From: Pelosinus fermentans
GTDB lineage: Bacteria; Bacillota; Negativicutes; DSM-13327
Assembly (NCBI GenBank): GCA_002434245.1
Contig: DJJR01000039.1
Location: forward strand, 69,128-133,127
Direction of reading: 5' to 3'
Length of the DNA: 64,000 nt
The position numbers and the translations under genes were made by a program. The notes beneath the pieces were generated by a model. It made no database searches. It worked only from the letters and a program-made list of their open reading frames with translations, and was not told the DNA's origin. Below are positions 44,273-54,668 of the stretch, piece after piece (position 1 is the stretch's first letter; the number at the start of each line of letters is the position of its first letter).

Positions 44273-44340
44273 TTCAATCCTCAACCTTTCATAATCTATT
44301 GAATGAATCTAACTATGCTAGGTCTGGAAACTATCAAAAC

Positions 44341-44450
44341 GGCCATTGACGGCACTTTTGCACCATACTTCGTTAAAACTTCTTGAAATAAGAACCATTA
44401 TTCCTGCAAATTTTTGCCTCGTCTGGTACAAAAATCACTCGTCATTGGCC
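44341..44450. repeat. Inverted-repeat element of an additional family
   Basis: The left arm GGCCATTGACGGCACTTTTG (44341 on) and the right arm ending AAAATCACTCGTCATTGGCC (44450) are imperfect inverted repeats of about 25 bases, with a 58-base AT-rich centre. It lies in the 360-base gap between divergent upp and ogt and resembles a small non-coding insertion element; only one copy is in the window. The remaining 180 bases up to ogt hold nothing I can name. Confidence 0.55.
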
Positions 44451-44635
44451 ATTCCGCTAGCTTTCAGGCACGCCCTAAGACAGGCTTATAGCTAAAATCT
44501 ATTTTAGCAGATGGTTTAACAATATACAATATTCACCGAGTGCTTAACGAAACAAAAGGATTTTACCTGCTATTAGTCGAAAAATTTAGGAAGAAATGTA
44601 AAAGATAAAATATCAATTCTTTATAGGGACGTGAA

Positions 44636-45127
44636 ATGATGGAGGTAATAACTACTATATTAGAAACAGACTGGGGTTATATGTCAGCCGCTTGGACCGA
44701 TATGGGATTATGGGAGTTAGATTTTCCTGTGAAAAGCAGGCCCAGCAAACCAGAGGAGGAAGCAACAGCAGAGGTGAGCTTTTGGTCAGAACAATTAAGG
44801 CAAGAGTTAAATATGTATTGGAAAGGGTTTGTTGTTGATTTTGGTGTGCCTATTGATTGGCGTGGCTATACTCCTTTCCAGGAGGCTGTACTTACTTTTA
44901 CTGCTGCCATTCCTTATGGGCAAACGGTTTCCTATGGAGTATTAGCTAAAGAGATTGGCAATCCTAAGGCTGTACGAGCAGTGGGGGGAGCGCTGCATAT
45001 CAATCGGGTACCAATTGTAGTGCCTTGTCATCGAGTAATCGGAGCCAATGGCAGCTTAACGGGGTTTGGCGGGGGCGTTGAATTAAAGCAAGCCTTGCTG
45101 TTATTAGAAAGTGGTACTGGCGATTAG
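44636..45127 (+). CDS. ogt: Methylated-DNA--protein-cysteine methyltransferase
   Basis: The 163-residue protein repairs O6-alkylguanine by moving the alkyl group to its own cysteine. It shows TPFQEAVLTFTAAIPYGQTVSYGVLAKEIGNPKAVRAVGGALHINRVP and the active site PCHRVIGANGSLTGFGGG (shown in pieces: FQEAVL, YGQTVSYG, PCHRVI). The N-terminal domain is short, as in Ogt rather than Ada. AGGGA lies before ATG 44636 with 7-base spacing. It is followed 105 bases on by a small membrane protein gene in the same direction; no functional link is evident. Confidence 0.95.
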   Translation: MMEVITTILETDWGYMSAAWTDMGLWELDFPVKSRPSKPEEEATAEVSFWSEQLRQELNMYWKGFVVDFGVPIDWRGYTPFQEAVLTFTAAIPYGQTVSYGVLAKEIGNPKAVRAVGGALHINRVPIVVPCHRVIGANGSLTGFGGGVELKQALLLLESGTGD

Positions 45128-45232
45128 AGGATAAGACGATAATTTTTGTTTAAAATATATTGTCAATAATTTGTCCATGAGTATATAATAAGAAACAGTA
45201 TGTGGTTTGTAGACGATGAGGAGGATTCAAGT

Positions 45233-45577
45233 GTGTGTGGTTTTTTGTTGCGTATGATTTTAAATAGCGTATTGTTATTTTTATTGATTATTAAATTACC
45301 TGGGATTTTTGTTGATACTTTAGGGGGGGCGCTGCTGGGAGCTGCGATTATTGGATTAGCCAATGGCGCTGTAAGACCGCTGATTGCCTTGAGGACGAAA
45401 CCTTTGAGTTGGTTTCGATTAGGTGGCTTTACTTTTTTCTTGAATGTGTTAACTCCTTTATTAGTAGTAAAAGCGTTGCCGGGTTTTCAAATTCATAGCG
45501 TGGTTGCGCCTGTGGCCAGTGTTTGTGTAATGACTCTTTGCAGCTGTACTTTGTCTCGAGTCATTCAGGATCGATAA
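45233..45577 (+). CDS. Small membrane protein of the phage-holin 4 superfamily (DUF-type, PF04020-like)
   Basis: Read from GTG 45233 the protein has 114 residues and four membrane helices: LLRMILNSVLLFLLIIKLPGIF, LGGALLGAAIIGLANGAVRPLIAL, LGGFTFFLNVLTPLLVVKALPGF and VVAPVASVCVMTLCSCTL. The NG-x-V-RP-L motif after helix 2 is characteristic of the YvlD/phage-holin_4_2 family, which are chromosomal membrane proteins despite the name. GAGGAGG (45218-45224) sets the start; the frame is open from ATG 45200 but that has no ribosome site. Function is unknown. It is 24 bases upstream of the phosphatase gene. Confidence 0.8.
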   Translation: MCGFLLRMILNSVLLFLLIIKLPGIFVDTLGGALLGAAIIGLANGAVRPLIALRTKPLSWFRLGGFTFFLNVLTPLLVVKALPGFQIHSVVAPVASVCVMTLCSCTLSRVIQDR

Positions 45578-45601
45578 CGATATATTGTGGAGGTTTCTTC
45601 T

Positions 45602-46399
45602 ATGGCAATTAAATTAGTAGCAGTGGATATGGATGAGACATTATTGGATGGCACTTTAAAAATTTCACCGCGAACTTGTGAGGCCATTCAAAAGGCTCAG
45701 GAGCAAGGTGTTTTTGTGACGATTGCCACAGGAAGGATGTTTGCTTCGACATTGCCTTTTGCTCAGCAGTTAAATATCAAGGTACCTGTCATTACCTATA
45801 ATGGTGGTATGGTTCGTTCTCCAGTCAGCAAAGAGTTCCTATTCCATAAGACGATTACATCTGAGGTAGCCAGTAAAGTAGTAGCACTATTTCGGGAGCG
45901 AGGCTGGTATCTTCAGTCCTATATGAATGATCAATTGTATGTAGTGGAGCTTTGCGAACAATCCAGAATCTATGAGAAATTGTCCGGTATGAAAGCTATC
46001 CCTTTAGGGGCTGAATTCTACTCTATGAAGCATGAACCTACTAAAATGCTTTGTTTGGCAGAGCCACACGAGATGCAAGAGATTAAAAAGGGTGTTATTC
46101 AAGAGATTGGTGAAGAACTCTTTGTAGCAACTTCAAAAGCAATCTATTTGGAATTGACGCATCCTAGTGTGAATAAAGGACACGCTTTGGGTCTCTTGGC
46201 CGACTCTCTTCATATTAGGCAAGAAGAAATAATGGCAATTGGTGATTCTGAGAATGATTATCCAATGATTGAATATGCTGGTTTTGGTGTAGCTATGGGA
46301 AATTCATCGGACCGTTTAAAAGCCATTGCCCAAGCTGTAACAAGCCATAATAATGCCCACGGCGTAGCCGAGGCCATTGAAAAATATGTATTAAAGTAA
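45602..46399 (+). CDS. Cof-type HAD-family sugar phosphatase
   Basis: From ATG 45602 the 265-residue protein is a HAD hydrolase with a C2 cap: the nucleophile motif VAVDMDETLLDG, the second motif ITYNGG, the lysine in HPSVNKGHALGLLA and the metal motif MAIGDSENDYPMIEYAG. Such enzymes dephosphorylate sugar phosphates, flavin precursors or pyridoxal phosphate with low specificity. TGGAGG lies 8 bases before the ATG; the open frame begins at 45587 without a site. It forms a unit with the preceding membrane protein and ends in a terminator. Confidence 0.93.
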   Translation: MAIKLVAVDMDETLLDGTLKISPRTCEAIQKAQEQGVFVTIATGRMFASTLPFAQQLNIKVPVITYNGGMVRSPVSKEFLFHKTITSEVASKVVALFRERGWYLQSYMNDQLYVVELCEQSRIYEKLSGMKAIPLGAEFYSMKHEPTKMLCLAEPHEMQEIKKGVIQEIGEELFVATSKAIYLELTHPSVNKGHALGLLADSLHIRQEEIMAIGDSENDYPMIEYAGFGVAMGNSSDRLKAIAQAVTSHNNAHGVAEAIEKYVLK

Positions 46400-46400
46400 T

Positions 46401-46442
46401 AAAAAACTTCGTTCTTAGGGAAAATAAGAGCGAAGTTTTTTA
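46401..46442. terminator. Intrinsic terminator after the phosphatase gene
   Basis: A 17-bp stem (46401-46417 with 46425-46441, one G-T pair) begins with AAAAAA and ends with TTTTTT. Confidence 0.88.
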
Positions 46443-46621
46443 TTATTTGACAAACAGAGATAGACATTATTAAAAGTATGATTTTGGTAACTATAATACT
46501 AAAAAGTATGTACTTGTAAAATAGTAATCGATAGTATAGAATCAAGACATGAATTGGTATAATTATCAATATTTAGTATTGATGTATAACCTTATAAATA
46601 ATAGATGAAAGGATGATAGAT

Positions 46622-47635
46622 ATGTTATTTACTCCTATTTCTATTAAGAACCTGACCTTAAAGAATCGGATTGTCATGCCGCCCATGTGTATGTACAGTG
46701 CGGCAGATGATGGCATGGTGACAGACTGGCATGTTATTCATTATGCTACACGGGCCGCAGGGCAAGTGGGGTTGATTATTGTAGAAGCTACAGGTGTTGA
46801 ACCCCGTGGGCGTATTTCCAATCAGGATTTAGGTATTTGGGATGATGCCCATATCCCAGGTCTTAAAAGAGTGGTTGATCAGGTTCATGCTCAAGGGGGA
46901 AAAATCGGGATTCAACTGGCTCATGCAGGCAGAAAGAGCGGCGTTGTTAATAGCACACCCGTAGCACCCTCCGCTATTGCTTTTAGCGAAGAATACGCAT
47001 TACCTAAAGCGTTGACATTACAGGAGATTAAAGAAGTCGTTCAAAAATTTGCCCAGGGAGCAAAGCGGGCAGTTGCCGCTGGCTTTGATACTCTTGAAAT
47101 TCATGCAGCTCACGGGTATTTGATTAATGAGTTTTTATCACCGCTAACTAATACTCGTACTGATGAGTATGGAGGAAGCCTGGAAAAAAGAGTACGTTTC
47201 TTAGAAGAGGTTCTGCTTGCCGTCAAACAGGTCATTCCGCGGGAAATGCCAGTCATTGTTCGGGTATCGGCAGATGATTACCATCCAGAAGGAAACACAC
47301 CGGAACTTGTTGCTGCTATGCTAAACCTGGTGAAGCATCATGGTATTGATGTGGTCAATGTAAGCTCTGGCGCTGTTATATCGGCAATGCCACGTGCCTA
47401 TGCCGGATATCAGGTTGCCATGGCACTTACGATTAAAGAAAAAAACCAGCTGCCTGTATTGGCAGGAGGGCTGATTACAGAGCCTGCTCAAGTTCTGCAA
47501 ATGCTTAAGGCTGGTATTGATTTAGTGTACACAGGCAGAGAATTGCTGCGAAATCCCTATTGGCCTTTGCAGGCCGCCCATGTGCTGCAGGAAGAAATAC
47601 AATGGCCCGAAGCCTATGTGCGAGCCAAATGGTAA
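46622..47635 (+). CDS. Old yellow enzyme, NADH/NADPH:flavin oxidoreductase (YqjM/NamA type)
   Basis: The 337-residue FMN enzyme reduces activated C=C bonds and related electrophiles. It begins MLFTPISIKNLTLKNRIVMPPMCMYS, the conserved YqjM start including the Cys that tunes the flavin, then has HAGRKSG, the catalytic pair in EIHAAHGYLINEFLSPLTNTRTDEYGG (HAAH) and VYTGRELLRNPYWPLQAA near the end. It is the class with size and start of Bacillus YqjM. ATG 46622 is preferred to 46613 because AAAGG gives a proper 9-base spacing only for the former. It is monocistronic; the physiological substrate is unknown. Confidence 0.93.
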   Translation: MLFTPISIKNLTLKNRIVMPPMCMYSAADDGMVTDWHVIHYATRAAGQVGLIIVEATGVEPRGRISNQDLGIWDDAHIPGLKRVVDQVHAQGGKIGIQLAHAGRKSGVVNSTPVAPSAIAFSEEYALPKALTLQEIKEVVQKFAQGAKRAVAAGFDTLEIHAAHGYLINEFLSPLTNTRTDEYGGSLEKRVRFLEEVLLAVKQVIPREMPVIVRVSADDYHPEGNTPELVAAMLNLVKHHGIDVVNVSSGAVISAMPRAYAGYQVAMALTIKEKNQLPVLAGGLITEPAQVLQMLKAGIDLVYTGRELLRNPYWPLQAAHVLQEEIQWPEAYVRAKW

Positions 47636-47640
47636 AATAG

Positions 47641-47679
47641 AAAAAATAGAGATTATCGTAAAGATAGTCTCTATTTTTT
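47641..47679 (+). terminator. Intrinsic terminator after the old yellow enzyme gene
   Basis: A 17-bp stem with one G-T pair (47641-47657 and 47663-47679) ends in a T run. Confidence 0.9.
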
Positions 47680-47801
47680 ATCGGCAAATTTTGCTCGCAA
47701 AAGAATTTACATTTTGCAGCAAGAAGTGTATGATAATATTGTTAACCTATATTTGGTTGTTGGTTTACTAATAAGGAAAACAGAATAAAGCAACATCAAG
47801 T

Positions 47802-47990
47802 TGTCATTGCGAGCAGTGCGAAGCAATCCCCTCCGCGTTAAGAGATTGTTTCACTTTGCTCGCAACGGTCATGAAATAAATCGCAGGAGTGTCAGAAAAG
47901 ACATCCGAGGCTTTTTGATAATGACAAAAAGCGAGAAATATTGCCTGCTAACAGAACTTCATTGGCTTCGTGCCTTCGCGTTTCAAAAAG
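47802..47990. repeat. Composite repeat: module B/D (inverted copy of 34232-34375) plus module C fragment
   Basis: GTCATTGCGAGCAGTGCGAAG...CTCGCAACGGTCATGAAAT...GAGTGTCAGAAAAGACATC...TTTTTGATAATGAC (to 47925) is the reverse complement of the D element at 34232. Then GCCTTCGCGTTTCAAAAAG (about 47972-47990) is a module C end. The long frame that crosses this repeat is not a gene. Confidence 0.8.
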
Positions 47991-48008
47991 CTTTTTTATT
48001 TAACCAAT

Positions 48009-48040
48009 ACGTTAACCTTAAAATATTATTAGTTAACAAA
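48009..48040 (+). promoter_or_regulatory. BirA (biotin repressor) operator of the biotin operon
   Basis: GTTAACC (48011-48017), a 14-base AT spacer and GTTAACA (48032-48038) match the Firmicute BirA operator pattern TTGTTAACC-N14/15-GGTTAACAA. It lies 18 bases before the first gene, just ahead of AAAGGAGG, where bound repressor would block transcription. It implies biotin control of the whole operon. Confidence 0.85.
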
Positions 48041-48056
48041 AAAGGAGGATTCCAGC

Positions 48057-48551
48057 ATGTACAACACTCGAAGATTGACGGAGACTGCGCTGCTGACTAC
48101 TTTAATTACCGTTTCTGGTGCGATTAAATTGCCTGGCTTTATTCCAGGTACAGAGTTTCAATTATCAGCTCCTTTGGCGGTGGCGATCTGTGGGGTTTTT
48201 GGTTTCACCAAGTACATAACGGCAGGTATATTATCAAGTCTGATTGGACTTATATTGGGTACTCAGAATTTGCTGAATGTGGGTATTGCCATGATCTTTC
48301 GCTTAGTCGTAGGCATTTGTGTGACTACTTTAGGGACATCATGGCCTGTGTTAGTGCTGGCAGGACCATTAGGATCCAGCGTAGCTCGCCTGGCTCTTGG
48401 AGGAATATTGGGTAAGGGAGCAATACCTCTTTTGCTGGCAGCAGTGCCAGGTATGATTTATACAGCACTGACTGCCTGGCCTCTTACTCTATTATTAAAG
48501 AAAGTGAAGCTGCAGACGGAAAGGGTGGTACAAGGTGGTATACAGCGTTAG
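48057..48551 (+). CDS. Unrecognised membrane protein, first gene of the biotin operon
   Basis: The 164-residue protein has five or six membrane helices (ALLTTLITVSGAIKLPG, LAVAICGVFGF, YITAGILSSLIGLILG, NVGIAMIFRLVVGICVTTLG, WPVLVLAGPLGSSVARLALGG, and IPLLLAAVPGMIYTALTAWPLTLLL). It is not BioY by its sequence. Size and helix count fit an ECF-type substrate-binding subunit, though that is only a guess. It sits directly behind the BirA operator with AAAGGAGG before ATG and overlaps bioW by 17 bases, so it is co-expressed with biotin synthesis. A role in uptake of pimelate or another precursor, or of biotin itself, is inferred. Confidence 0.85.
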   Translation: MYNTRRLTETALLTTLITVSGAIKLPGFIPGTEFQLSAPLAVAICGVFGFTKYITAGILSSLIGLILGTQNLLNVGIAMIFRLVVGICVTTLGTSWPVLVLAGPLGSSVARLALGGILGKGAIPLLLAAVPGMIYTALTAWPLTLLLKKVKLQTERVVQGGIQR

Positions 48552-49284
48552 AATGCGGGCAGCCCAGGGAGGACGGCATGAAGAGGGGGGACGTCATATT
48601 TCTGGTGCAGAGCGGATTGTTCCTTATGATAAAGTAGAGCAGACGGCTGCCGGGATGCTGGAAAGAGCTTTTACTCACAGTCGGGGACAAGCTGATTTTA
48701 TTAATATTACAATAGAAACAGTACAGCCCAGCAGGATACAACAGGTACCTTTACTGCCTGTTTATCCTTCTACCTTCCTTACGGCAGAGGAAGGGCATAA
48801 GGCAGCAGAACATGCATTAGTTGCAGCAGGGGTAACTCCCAGTGGGGCAAAGCAAGGGATCTTACGTTTGTCGTCTTTAGCTGACAGTATGCGCGGAGCC
48901 ATGCTGTTATGTGCTGTTACGGGGCGGCGTCTTGATCATACAGAAGACAGAGGCATTCGGGTATCTCGTATGGATATTGAAAACGAAGAAGCATTGATTG
49001 AGAGATTGGTAAAGCAGGGGATTCACAATCTGCATGTGCAAGAAGCGCTGGTGCTGGCAAGTAAAGTAGCTGCCGGTCCTGGTGTAGTAGCTGAACTTTG
49101 CTGGTCTGATGATCCTGAATATACAACGGGATATGTTGCTTCTGCGAAAGGATACATTCGCATTCCTCATTGCAAACCCTTAGGAAATCCTGTGGGCGGG
49201 CGAATCTTTTTTGTAAATCCTGCTGTGGACAGATCTCTTTTGGAGAATTATTTACAGCACCAGCCAGTGCTTGCAATACTATAA
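48535..49284 (+). CDS. bioW: 6-carboxyhexanoate--CoA ligase (pimeloyl-CoA synthetase)
   Basis: The 249-residue enzyme joins pimelate to CoA with ATP, the entry step of the BioW biotin route. It starts YSVRMRAAQGGRHEEGGRHISGAERIV, the conserved BioW N-terminus, and has GAKQGILRLSSLADSMRGAML, TGRRLDHTEDRGIRVSRMD and GYVASAKGYIRIPH. The start is GTG 48535 with AAGGGTGG upstream, overlapping the membrane protein gene. It is followed by bioF at 15 bases. Using BioW means the cell depends on free pimelate, made internally or taken up. Confidence 0.95.
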   Translation: MVYSVRMRAAQGGRHEEGGRHISGAERIVPYDKVEQTAAGMLERAFTHSRGQADFINITIETVQPSRIQQVPLLPVYPSTFLTAEEGHKAAEHALVAAGVTPSGAKQGILRLSSLADSMRGAMLLCAVTGRRLDHTEDRGIRVSRMDIENEEALIERLVKQGIHNLHVQEALVLASKVAAGPGVVAELCWSDDPEYTTGYVASAKGYIRIPHCKPLGNPVGGRIFFVNPAVDRSLLENYLQHQPVLAIL

Positions 49285-49299
49285 AGGACAAGGTACAAT

Positions 49300-50469
49300 A
49301 TGGAATTTTGTAAAACATATCTTTTAAAGGTTCAGGAGCAGAATTTATACCGAAAGCCAGTGAGCTACCGATTTTCAGATGCGGTTCATGTTGAGCTGGA
49401 AGGCAAAACCTATTTGTCATTATCGACGAATAATTATTTAGGATTAACCCATTCTACTGCTGTACAGCAGGCTGCTGTAGATGCTATTTGTCAGTATGGC
49501 ACAGGATCAGGAGGAGCCAGGCTGACAACGGGGAGCCATCCTCTGTATCAAAAGCTGGAACAAGGATTGGCAGTCTTTAAGAAGACGGAGGCGGCTGTAG
49601 TTTTTAATACAGGTTATATGGCCAATGTAGGAGTGATTAGTGCTTTATCCGGTAAGGGCGATGTAATCTTCAGCGATGCACTCAATCATGCCAGCATCAT
49701 TGATGGCTGTTGTTTGTCTAGGGCTCATAGAGTGGTGTATCGCCATGGGGATATGGATGATCTGGCGGAGAAACTAAAAAATACTCCTTGTTCAGGCCGG
49801 CGTCTCATTGTGACTGATGGGGTATTCAGTATGGATGGTGATATTGCACCTCTGGATGATATTGCTGCCTTAGGAGAAACCCATGGGGCTATGGTTATGG
49901 TGGATGATGCCCATGCAGTAGGGGTCTTAGGGCATGGGGGCTGCGGTACGGTAGATCATTTTGGCCTGCAGGGAAAGGTCGATGTTCAAATGGGAACACT
50001 GAGCAAGTCTCTGGCATCCGAAGGTGGTTATGTGGCTGGCAGCCAAGTGCTGATTGATTATTTAATAAATAAGGCCCGCAGTTTTATTTTTTCTACCGCT
50101 TTATCCCCGGCAACAGTAGGGGCGGCTCATGGGGCATTGCTAGAGCTCCAGAATCACCCGGAGCTGGTTGCGACTGTATTACAGAATGCTCAATATGTAC
50201 GAGAGGCACTAACCGCTGCCGGCGTGCCTGTAGAAGGAAATATGACGCCCATACTGCCGATTATGGTAGGAGAAGCAGCTCTTGCGGTAACGATGGTTGC
50301 GTTATTAAAAGAAGAAGGCTTACTTATATCAGCCATCCGCCCGCCGACAGTACCCCCTGGCAGCAGTCGATTGCGCCTGACAATATCCGCTGCCCATGAC
50401 AGGAAAGAACTAGCAAAAGCGGTGGAAAGCATCATTGCAGTGAGTAAGAAAGTGAAGTTAATAACCTAG
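49300..50469 (+). CDS. bioF: 8-amino-7-oxononanoate synthase
   Basis: The 389-residue PLP enzyme condenses pimeloyl-CoA with L-alanine. It belongs to the alpha-oxoamine synthases, with NNYLGLTHSTAVQQAA, TGSGGARLTTGSHPLYQ (split: GTGSGGARL), FNTGYMANVG, DALNHASIIDGC, MVDDAHAVGVLG and the PLP lysine in MGTLSKSLASEGGYV. A role in biotin synthesis rather than KBL or ALAS is supported by bioW directly upstream and bioD-bioA downstream. It begins 15 bases after bioW. Confidence 0.95.
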   Translation: MEFCKTYLLKVQEQNLYRKPVSYRFSDAVHVELEGKTYLSLSTNNYLGLTHSTAVQQAAVDAICQYGTGSGGARLTTGSHPLYQKLEQGLAVFKKTEAAVVFNTGYMANVGVISALSGKGDVIFSDALNHASIIDGCCLSRAHRVVYRHGDMDDLAEKLKNTPCSGRRLIVTDGVFSMDGDIAPLDDIAALGETHGAMVMVDDAHAVGVLGHGGCGTVDHFGLQGKVDVQMGTLSKSLASEGGYVAGSQVLIDYLINKARSFIFSTALSPATVGAAHGALLELQNHPELVATVLQNAQYVREALTAAGVPVEGNMTPILPIMVGEAALAVTMVALLKEEGLLISAIRPPTVPPGSSRLRLTISAAHDRKELAKAVESIIAVSKKVKLIT

Positions 50470-50487
50470 GAAAGTTTTTTAGGAGAG

Positions 50488-50550
50488 TGTTAAACGCTCC
50501 CCTTTGTGTTCTTCGTGTCCGCGTAAGCAACTTTGCGTCTTCGCGTTTCA
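50488..50550. repeat. Dispersed repeat, module C, inside the biotin operon
   Basis: GTTAAACGCTCCCC...CCGCGTAAGCAACTTTGCG...TCTTCGCGTTTCAAAAT lies between bioF and bioD. It is the inverted relative of 52744-52800. It could form a hairpin in the operon transcript. Confidence 0.7.
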
Positions 50551-50586
50551 AAATATTTTTTAGGCAAAGTAGCAAAAGTGATGTAA

Positions 50587-52721
<2,135 letters not shown>

Positions 52722-52743
52722 AAACCTTTATAAGAAAACGGTT

Positions 52744-52845
52744 GAAACGCGAAGACGCAAAGACACAAAGACGCTTACGCGTACACGAAGGACATAAAGG
52801 AGGATTTTTAATTCTGTTCCCTCTGTGTTCAACGTTCCCCCTAAG
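52744..52845. repeat. Composite repeat: module C followed by the outer end of module A
   Basis: GAAACGCGAAGACGCAAAG...TACACGAAGGACATAAAGG, then TCTGTGTTCAACGTTCCC, the reverse complement of the left end of the elements at 1213 and 13764. Confidence 0.75.
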
Positions 52846-52859
52846 CTTATAATTTTTAA

Positions 52860-52896
52860 AGAGTGCATAAATGCGATGCACTCTCTTTGCTTTTTT
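52860..52896 (+). terminator. Intrinsic terminator downstream of bioA
   Basis: The arms AGAGTGCA (52860-52867) and TGCACTCT (52877-52884) are followed by CTTTGCTTTTTT. It is 140 bases past bioA because of the intervening repeat. Confidence 0.75.
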
Positions 52897-52950
52897 AGCG
52901 AATTTGCCATATAATTGAAAGATAATATAGGTAATAAGGAGGGCGAGAGT

Positions 52951-53682
52951 ATGAAAATTGTCGCTGATTTACATATTCATACGGTAGCAAGCGGTCATGC
53001 CTATAGTACGATATTGGAAAATGTGACTGCAGCAGCAGAAAAAGGTCTTGAGATGATTGCAATTACGGATCACGGTCCAGATATGCCAGGAGGCCCCCAT
53101 GCCTATCATTTTGGCAATTTAAAGGCAGTACCGGCTGAATTATTTGGTGTTCGTATTCTAAAAGGGGTAGAGGCGAATGTGATTGATCACGAGGGTAATA
53201 TAGATTTGGCAGAGGACCGGCTCGCCAACCTTGATATTGTATTAGCTGGTTTGCATACTGTTTGTTCACCCAATGGCTCTGTTGCCGAAAATACGCAGAT
53301 GATGGTTAATGCCATGAAAAATCCTTGGGTGGATGCGATTGTTCATCCAGGTAACCCTGAATATTTGGTGGATGCTGAGACGATTGTAAAAGCGGCTGTA
53401 GAATATGATGTTGCATTAGAGATTAATAATAGCTCTCTTAAGGTATCTCGAGTGGGCAGCAGACCCTATTGTGAAAATATTGCTGCCTTGGCGAAACAGT
53501 ATGGGGCAAAAATTATCCTGGGGACAGACAGCCATTTTGCCCTGGCCATAGGAGATTTCAGCAAGGCCATTGAAATATTAGAGAAATATGATATTTCTCC
53601 TGATTTAGTGATCAATACATCGGTTGAAAGTGTGCTGCGTCATTTAAACCGTCGTTCTAACAGAAAAAGCAGTGTGAATTAG
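52951..53682 (+). CDS. PHP-domain phosphoesterase (YcdX type)
   Basis: From ATG 52951 the 243-residue protein is a trinuclear-metal PHP hydrolase. Metal-binding motifs are visible in order: ADLHIHTVASGHAYST, AITDHGPDMPGG, KGVEANVID, VLAGLHTV, VHPGNPEY and LGTDSHFA. YcdX-like proteins are phosphatases of unclear substrate. AAGGAGG lies 8 bases before the ATG; the frame extends to 52915 without support. It begins the rapZ-yvcK-whiA block, 19 bases before rapZ. Confidence 0.93.
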   Translation: MKIVADLHIHTVASGHAYSTILENVTAAAEKGLEMIAITDHGPDMPGGPHAYHFGNLKAVPAELFGVRILKGVEANVIDHEGNIDLAEDRLANLDIVLAGLHTVCSPNGSVAENTQMMVNAMKNPWVDAIVHPGNPEYLVDAETIVKAAVEYDVALEINNSSLKVSRVGSRPYCENIAALAKQYGAKIILGTDSHFALAIGDFSKAIEILEKYDISPDLVINTSVESVLRHLNRRSNRKSSVN

Positions 53683-53701
53683 TGACTTGGAGGTGTAGAA
53701 T

Positions 53702-54592
53702 ATGGACGACGTTCGTTTGGTGATTATCACGGGCATGTCAGGTGCAGGTAAGACTCAGGTGGTGAGAACCATGGAAGATCTGGGATATTTTTGTGTGGAT
53801 AATTTGCCTCCTATGCTGATTCCTAAATTTGCCGAACTTTGTACCCAATCGGCAGGGCGGGTAAATAAAGTCGGTTTAGTAGTGGATATTCGCGGGCGAG
53901 AATTTTTTGATACCCTGATACAAGCCTTAGAAGATTTAGAAAAGCAGGGATATCGTTATGAAATGCTTTTCTTAGAAGCTTCGGATGAAACCCTAATCCG
54001 GCGTTATAAGGAAACACGGCGTCGGCACCCTATGGCACCCCATGGCCGTATTATAGAAGGGATTAGCCGTGAACGGGAAAAGATTGACCATGTAAGAGGA
54101 CGGGCTACGCAGATTATCGATACCTCGGAATTAAGTACTGCCAAGCTCAGGGAAAAAATTACGAGCCTCTTTACCAGTGAACATGAACAGCAGCGTATGA
54201 ATATTACCATTGTCTCTTTTGGATTTAAATATGGTATTCCTTTAGATGCAGATATGGTTTTTGACGTACGCTTTTTGCCCAATCCTTTTTATGTCGAGTC
54301 TTTGCGCCGCAAAAGCGGAGCGGTAGCGGAAGTGGGCGACTATATTTGGAAATGGCCGATTACCCAGCAGTTTATGGAACATGTTTCCGGTTTTGTAGAC
54401 TTTTTAGTGCCTAATTACATCAAAGAAGGAAAGAGTCAGCTTATCATTGCTATTGGTTGCACCGGCGGTATGCATCGCTCTGTATTTGTCGCTGGCAAAA
54501 TCTATGAAGGTTTAAAGAACAAAGGCTATAAAGTAAATGTAGATCATCGGGATATTAAGCACAATGTGTTAGAAACGCCTGTTGAGGGGTAA
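53702..54592 (+). CDS. rapZ: RNase adapter / nucleotide-binding protein RapZ (YvcJ)
   Basis: The 296-residue protein has an N-terminal P-loop (VIITGMSGAGKTQVVRTMED), VDNLPPMLIPKFAEL, RRYKETRRRHPM, and the C-terminal domain with ADMVFDVRFLPNPFYVESLR and IAIGCTGGMHRSVFVA. RapZ directs small RNA turnover in E. coli; in Firmicutes YvcJ is a nucleotide-binding protein whose partner is less clear. It is in the conserved order rapZ-yvcK-whiA. The ATG at 53702 follows GGAGGTG. Confidence 0.96.
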   Translation: MDDVRLVIITGMSGAGKTQVVRTMEDLGYFCVDNLPPMLIPKFAELCTQSAGRVNKVGLVVDIRGREFFDTLIQALEDLEKQGYRYEMLFLEASDETLIRRYKETRRRHPMAPHGRIIEGISREREKIDHVRGRATQIIDTSELSTAKLREKITSLFTSEHEQQRMNITIVSFGFKYGIPLDADMVFDVRFLPNPFYVESLRRKSGAVAEVGDYIWKWPITQQFMEHVSGFVDFLVPNYIKEGKSQLIIAIGCTGGMHRSVFVAGKIYEGLKNKGYKVNVDHRDIKHNVLETPVEG

Positions 54593-54668
54593 CCTAGTGT
54601 AGATGAAGATACATTGCTGAAAAAGCGGCAAGTAATAGTGGTGAGATAGAAATTGAGGTGTAATACAT

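Noticed and set aside
44273..44635. Riboswitch or PyrR-type attenuator in front of upp
   Set aside because: No anti-anti-terminator or known pyrimidine-leader pattern could be drawn; the region is mostly an inverted-repeat element.
45233..45577. Prophage remnant because of a holin-type family name
   Set aside because: The protein is of the chromosomal YvlD-like type and no phage gene is nearby.
47801..48127. 108-codon plus-strand frame before the biotin operon
   Set aside because: It lies across dispersed repeats B/D and C, has no ribosome site, and overlaps the BirA operator and the start of the better membrane-protein gene.
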